The notes under the pieces: model-generated
Database searches by the model: none
Told to the model about the DNA's origin: nothing
Seen by the model: the letters and a program-made list of their open reading frames with translations, nothing else
Translations under genes and position numbers: made by a program
Shown here: positions 59,816 to 64,000 of the stretch, one piece after another
Layout of the letters: each line of letters begins with the position of its first letter
Position numbering within the stretch: the stretch's first letter is position 1
Assembly (NCBI GenBank): GCA_021521415.1
Contig: JAIQDT010009236.1
Coordinates: 29,056 to 93,055, forward strand
Origin: Bidens hawaiensis
Taxonomy: Eukaryota > Streptophyta > Magnoliopsida > Asterales > Asteraceae
Direction of reading: 5' to 3'
DNA length: 64,000 nucleotides

Positions 59816-60532
59816 TATGGGTGTTCACGGTCCGGTTTTGACGGTTTTTAGGTTAAACCATAACCAAACCGTTAGTAACGGTTTTTAGTAACTGAAAACC
59901 AAAACCGAACCATTAAGAAATAAAACCAAGGCAAACCGTTACGAACGGTTTAGTTACAGTTTGAGTGTATTAGGTGACCGTATTTGCATGTTGAACAACC
60001 CTCTTTATACTTGCAAGGATTTGCAAGTATTGCTGATTAGAAAATTCTTATACAATAAGCAAATTTGGTTACTTTTTAAAAAATATATACAAAAAAACTA
60101 GGCCTGGAAGAATTGAAATTAACTTGAAGCACAAATTACTTACGGTTGGCTTATTATGCATTTTAAAAAGTACAGTAAAATTTTGAAATAAATACCGATT
60201 TATAAATCTAACTATTTAAATTATGGCATTGTGGATTACTAATAAACTATAGAGTTAAATTGATTCTATTTTAATTAAACCTAGGTTAATATATGAGTAG
60301 TTACATAAGTATTATAAATTATTTTTTACAAATTGAAATTTGATTGAATCTTACGGTCTAGTCTGGTTTTATACGGTTTAAAAAATCTTAAACCATAAAC
60401 CAACCGTTCATTGCGGTTTGAAAATTTTAAAACCTACCGACTGAAAGTTGAATAAAAAAGCCAATCATAAAACCAAACCAATGGCCGGGTTAAACGGCTT
60501 CCCGGTTTAAAACCGAACCGTAAACACCCCTA
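59816..60532. mobile_element. hAT-type MITE, 717 bp
   Basis: Ends TATGGGTGTTCACGGTCCGG and, inverted, TAGGGGTGTTTACGGTTCGG. The flanks GTGAAAGG (59808-59815) and ATGAAAGG (60533-60540) are an 8-bp duplication with one mismatch, as hAT elements make. Interior inverted repeats such as AAACCGTTAGTAACGGTTT; no coding capacity. It sits about 60 bp upstream of CLE copy D, separating it from its TATA-like AGTATTTATA (60540-60550). Confidence 0.75.
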
Positions 60533-60782
60533 ATGAAAGGAGTATTTATATAACTAGCAGTTTGACCTGAGAGTCATATTCCTAAAATAAGTGTACCACT
60601 AATTTAATGAATCATCCAAATTGTTTTTTAATATTGTTATATATTTTAGATATATACAAATTAATTCATTTGTTTATTATAAATTTATAATGAACTTTGT
60701 CATGATTGCTTTTAAGTTATGTCAGGTTTGACATGACCATTAATCAAAAGTTAAATTCATTTAAATAGTTTTAATTATATCA

Positions 60783-60874
60783 GACTATTTGTAGTGGAGG
60801 GGTTACAAAATGGGGCGAATTGCGTCATGTGGTAAAGAGTGAGTTTTGTTTTACGAGTGTGATGGTGGTGTAGC

Positions 60875-60928
<54 letters not shown>

Positions 60929-61099
60929 TACATATATATATCACACACATAATAATATAATAATAATATTTCCCACAAGCAAGCCGGTGACAAAAACATC
61001 TCGCCCAGCCCAATTTCGCCTTTTTTGTCGCCCCGGGGGCGGTGTTCTCACCCAATTTCGCTCATTGTCGCCCTAATTTGTAGCCTACTGCACATAGCC
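60783..61099. mobile_element. PIF/Harbinger-like MITE with TA microsatellite
   Basis: Ends GACTATTTGTAGTGG and, inverted, GGCTATGTGCAGTAGG, with the trinucleotide TCA on both sides (60780-60782, 61100-61102). Flanking sequences on both sides are shared with block C, supporting an insertion of this extent. A TA run at about 60879-60941 makes spurious Ile/Tyr frames. Confidence 0.5.
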
Positions 61100-61400
61100 T
61101 CAAGACATATCTATTTGTTTTTTTAGTTAAATTGAGAAATTCCTAATTAAAATTAAACACTTCTAGTTCAAACAAGTTTTGATTTAAAAATTAGTTTTTA
61201 TTTCATTTTAAGTTATGACTTCCAGCCTAGTCGTCGTCATCATCATCATCGTATTCAATATATTTCATCAATAGAAAAGCTATGGTAGGGTCTGTGGAGA
61301 GTAAGATGTAGACATCCTTACCTCTAACCTTTATGAATAGAGAGACTGCTTCCGGTACTATTATTTAAAAAATATCTTTAAATCTCTCAAATTTATAACC

Positions 61401-62570
61401 ATGTCAAGTTCGGGTTAGGGTAATTTCAACATCAACGACCCTCAATCTCCCAAAGGATTGAACTACTTGGACGACACATCGTTTCAAGCTTTCATGTATT
61501 CTCAAAACGCGACTATTTACAACTCTGAGATGTGGCAAGCCGAATATTCGGTCCCGGAGACACAATCGGAGCCACAACCGGGGTCGGAACATGTGGCGGC
61601 TAAACCCTCAAAACGATCCCACAAAGGTAAGGGGAAGAAAACCGGAGAAGCGGGTGGTTCATCGGCACCAGTTGAGAGTAAGAGGAAGGTTACTCCGTGG
61701 TCTAAGGAATAGAAACTCGCATTGGCAAATGCGTGGATTGAAATATCCTAAGATCGGAATGCATGTAAATTATTTTTTGGAATTTACTTTTTAATATATC
61801 TTTTTAGTTTTTATATGCAATTATTACATTTTTTGTTATTTATTTTGTAGCCGAATTTCAAAGACGTCGAGTTTTTTTGGGGCAAGGTTCGGGAATGTTT
61901 TCATATGAAAGTGGGGAGTACGGAACATATCGAAAATATGATATCGGGTCAGTGGAACGATATTCATAAATTTGTAGGATTGTTTACCATCCTACATAAC
62001 CGAAATGCTAACCGAATGCGGCAGAGTGGGACCGATAATCTCTCGATTTACCAATTCACTTGTGATGAATGGAAAAAAAAGGTGTTTATGAAGTACGGGA
62101 TGGTGAAGACGTTTGACGAGGGCTACTTGTGGGAGTTGTTAAGGAAGTGCTCGAAATGGATGCAACAATGTGCGTAGGAATTTGGAGAAGGGATAAAATG
62201 TATGAAAACTAGTTCGCTCGGCACATACGTCTCTTCGAGCGGGTCGGAGAATCAAATTCAGTTCGACCTAAACTTGTCCGAAGGTCATTTGAGAGACCAA
62301 GGTTGTAGCCGTCTCTCGGGTAGGGAACGTGGGAAAAAACTGGTTGATGATGACGACTATAAAAGGGAAATTAAGGAATTATCAAGTTGCATCTTCTCGA
62401 TTGGTGAAGCTCGACATACAAAAAACTGGTTCAAGAGATTGGCTTTTCTAGCCAAATACTTTAGCCACCTACCGCCATCTGATAAACCGATAATGGAGGA
62501 AGAAAAAGGTCGTGTTCGGAAGGAATTAGCGAAAAAAAAAAAAAAACGTTATTTTATGTATTTCTTTTAG
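61401..62570 (+). pseudogene. SANT/NAM-associated protein (PIF/Harbinger-type) pseudogene
   Basis: ATG 61401 with TAG at codon 6 (61416-61418). Then comes GLNYLDDTSFQAFMYS, a basic linker (KPSKRSHKGKGKKTG) and the start of a Myb/SANT-like domain, KVTPWSKE-stop-KLALANAWIEIS-stop. An intron (about 61763-61849) leads to NFKDVEFFWGKVRECF, SGQWNDIHKFVGLF and LRKCSKWMQQ, another stop at 62175, then FDLNLSEGH and a C-terminal helix (GEARHTKNWFKRLAFLAKY) ending in an A-run. This layout matches plant proteins with the NAM-associated C-terminal domain related to the DNA-binding partner of PIF/Harbinger transposases. Four stops make it dead. Confidence 0.65.
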
Positions 62571-64000
62571 AGGTGTTGCATTTTAAATTTATGTTTTTAT
62601 TTTCCTTTTATTTATGTTTTAATGAAATGATTAGTTAGTATTTTGTGTTTAACAAAAAAAAAATCAATCAAGCTCCGGATCACATGGACAACTACACCCT
62701 ATGGGGCATGATCATGTGGCACGTCAGCGCCTACATGTCGGATTAGTATTGGATCACTTGGGATGGGATCAAGCTCAAATACCCTTAGCCTAAGTAAATA
62801 TATCATAACGTAAACTGGTAGAAGGATGACGGTGGTGTCTTGGTCGGCAATTGGGGTGGAGAAGTTGGGATGGAGAAGATGAATGAGTAGAGAGAATAAA
62901 GGTCTGTGTAAAAGGTGGGGACCATTAGATTATGTAATTTATAATTCATTAATTATCAAACAAATATCATAGGAAATTACCTATTTGCTCATGGCATATG
63001 ACTCCATCTAACTTAATTTTCGAATGGACGTTAAATAAAATGACGAAAATCAAATAAACATGTATTATAAAGGACACAGTCTAAAAGTAAAATTTTTGAA
63101 AAACCTAATCAATAAATCAACTATGTTTAAAGGAAAAAAATTTTAATTATGTATCTTTTATTAGAATAGATAGAGGAATTACTTTGATATGGAAAACATG
63201 TTTTTTTGGACAGAATTACATAAACTGTCATTTATCTTTATACCAAATTTCACTCTTTGTTCTTTATCTTTAAACTTGATAGGTTTTGCCCTTTACGTTT
63301 TCAAATGCTACACCGTTAGTTCTTTGATCCTAACCCGGTTAGTTTTTCTCGTTAAGTCAAGTCATATGCCTTGCCGTGAGAGGTGAACCGGTAATTTAAC
63401 CTATTTAATTCAATTTTTTTATAATTAAAAAAGAAAAAATATCTACACTTCATCTCTTTGATTCTTTGTTTATGAACACTGAAAACACAAACACACTCTC
63501 TAATCTCTCCTTAACAAAACACCACCATCACCTCGGCTACATTGACTGTGACCACCGAATCTGGAACCATCTTCATCTCTCTCTAAAAAGTACCACTATC
63601 GTCGCTTGTGACTACCACCACCGCCATCGGGGTTAAATACAAGATCCGACCCTATCTTCAACTTCTCTCTCTATGGCCAAAAAATCGGCTAAGAAGGTGG
63701 CGGTGTTGTGGCGTTGCTGTATTCCGAGAAATCCTAGATCTGGTGCTTCAATCAATAAGCCCTAGATCAGGTCCTGAAACATTTCAACCACAGATCCCTT
63801 GCCGACGGCGAGAGATAGTGTGGTGTATGCACAAAACTCAAATGAAAAATGCCCAAGTTGCACAGCCTTGCCGGAAAAGCGAAACTAGGTAGAACCCTAC
63901 CGGCCGCTGCCGCCGAGTTTCGTCGTTCAAGCTTCCTTATTGATGGAGGCCCAAGTATTAAAGAGTGTGTCCATGTTATATTTGGAGGCACAAGATCGTG
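62571..64000. other. No recognised gene
   Basis: AT-rich to about 63450, then a pyrimidine- and ACC-rich stretch (63480-63640) resembling a 5' leader, followed by an open frame of 94 codons from 63608 that I do not recognise. A GC-richer patch with CCGCTGCCGCC lies at about 63900. It could be the edge of another element extending past the window. Confidence 0.4.

Noticed and set aside
60775..61055. Ile/Tyr-rich minus-strand frames that look like a membrane protein
   Set aside because: They come from the TA microsatellite inside a MITE-like insertion.
63608..63892. 94-codon open frame near the right edge as a gene
   Set aside because: No recognisable domain, and another frame overlaps on the minus strand; it may belong to a larger feature outside the window.

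Overview
The window is nuclear plant DNA, AT-rich and full of nested transposable elements. It is from a eudicot, probably Asteraceae: the gag, pol and extra-ORF proteins of the retroelements resemble families I associate with Asteraceae. That is recollection, not a search. No prokaryotic gene organisation is present. The only host-type genes I recognise are four copies of a small CLE (CLAVATA3/ESR-related) signal-peptide gene, all on the minus strand and all damaged, plus a broken SANT/NAM-associated gene.

Layout. 1-9480: 3' half of a Tat/Retand-type Ty3/gypsy element. It has the pol tail with two RNase H domains and integrase on +, then two paralogous four-exon antisense genes on -, each with a TATA box directly next to a CATCGCA...TGCGATG palindrome, then a polypurine tract and an LTR remnant. 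9528-11149: CLE block A. 11150-13392: solo LTR-1. 13393-14442 and 50103-50867: CLE block B, split by the next element. 14443-50101: a Mutator-like element (MULE) with short imperfect terminal inverted repeats and a 9-10 bp target duplication. It holds a FAR1-type transposase gene (+) reading in from the left end and an Ulp1-like cysteine-protease gene (-) reading in from the right end, the same convergent plan as maize MuDR. Inside it lie a 23 kb Ty1/copia locus (16628-39596) and solo LTR-3 (46938-49374). The copia element is itself split by solo LTR-2 (22206-24380) and by an 8.2 kb non-coding LTR element (25476-33680). 50868-57418: a 3'-truncated LTR and a truncated Ty3/gypsy element on -, which together separate CLE copy B from CLE copy C. 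57419-61210: CLE blocks C and D with MITE-like insertions. 61401-62570: SANT/NAM-associated (PIF/Harbinger-type) pseudogene. 62571-64000: nothing recognised.

How it fits together. A small tandem CLE array was repeatedly invaded by transposons. Target duplications resolve four levels of nesting: CLE block B, then MULE, then copia, then LTR-2 and the non-coding LTR element. None of the retroelements looks autonomous: catalytic residues are lost (copia integrase D to N, copia RT YVDD to YVDG) and there are many stops and frameshifts. The points most worth a second look are the MULE with a protease gene in the mudrB position and direction-specific intron repeats; palindromes next to TATA boxes shared by unrelated retroelements; two covarying hairpin pairs downstream of the copia pol; and the CLE copy with an altered peptide core.
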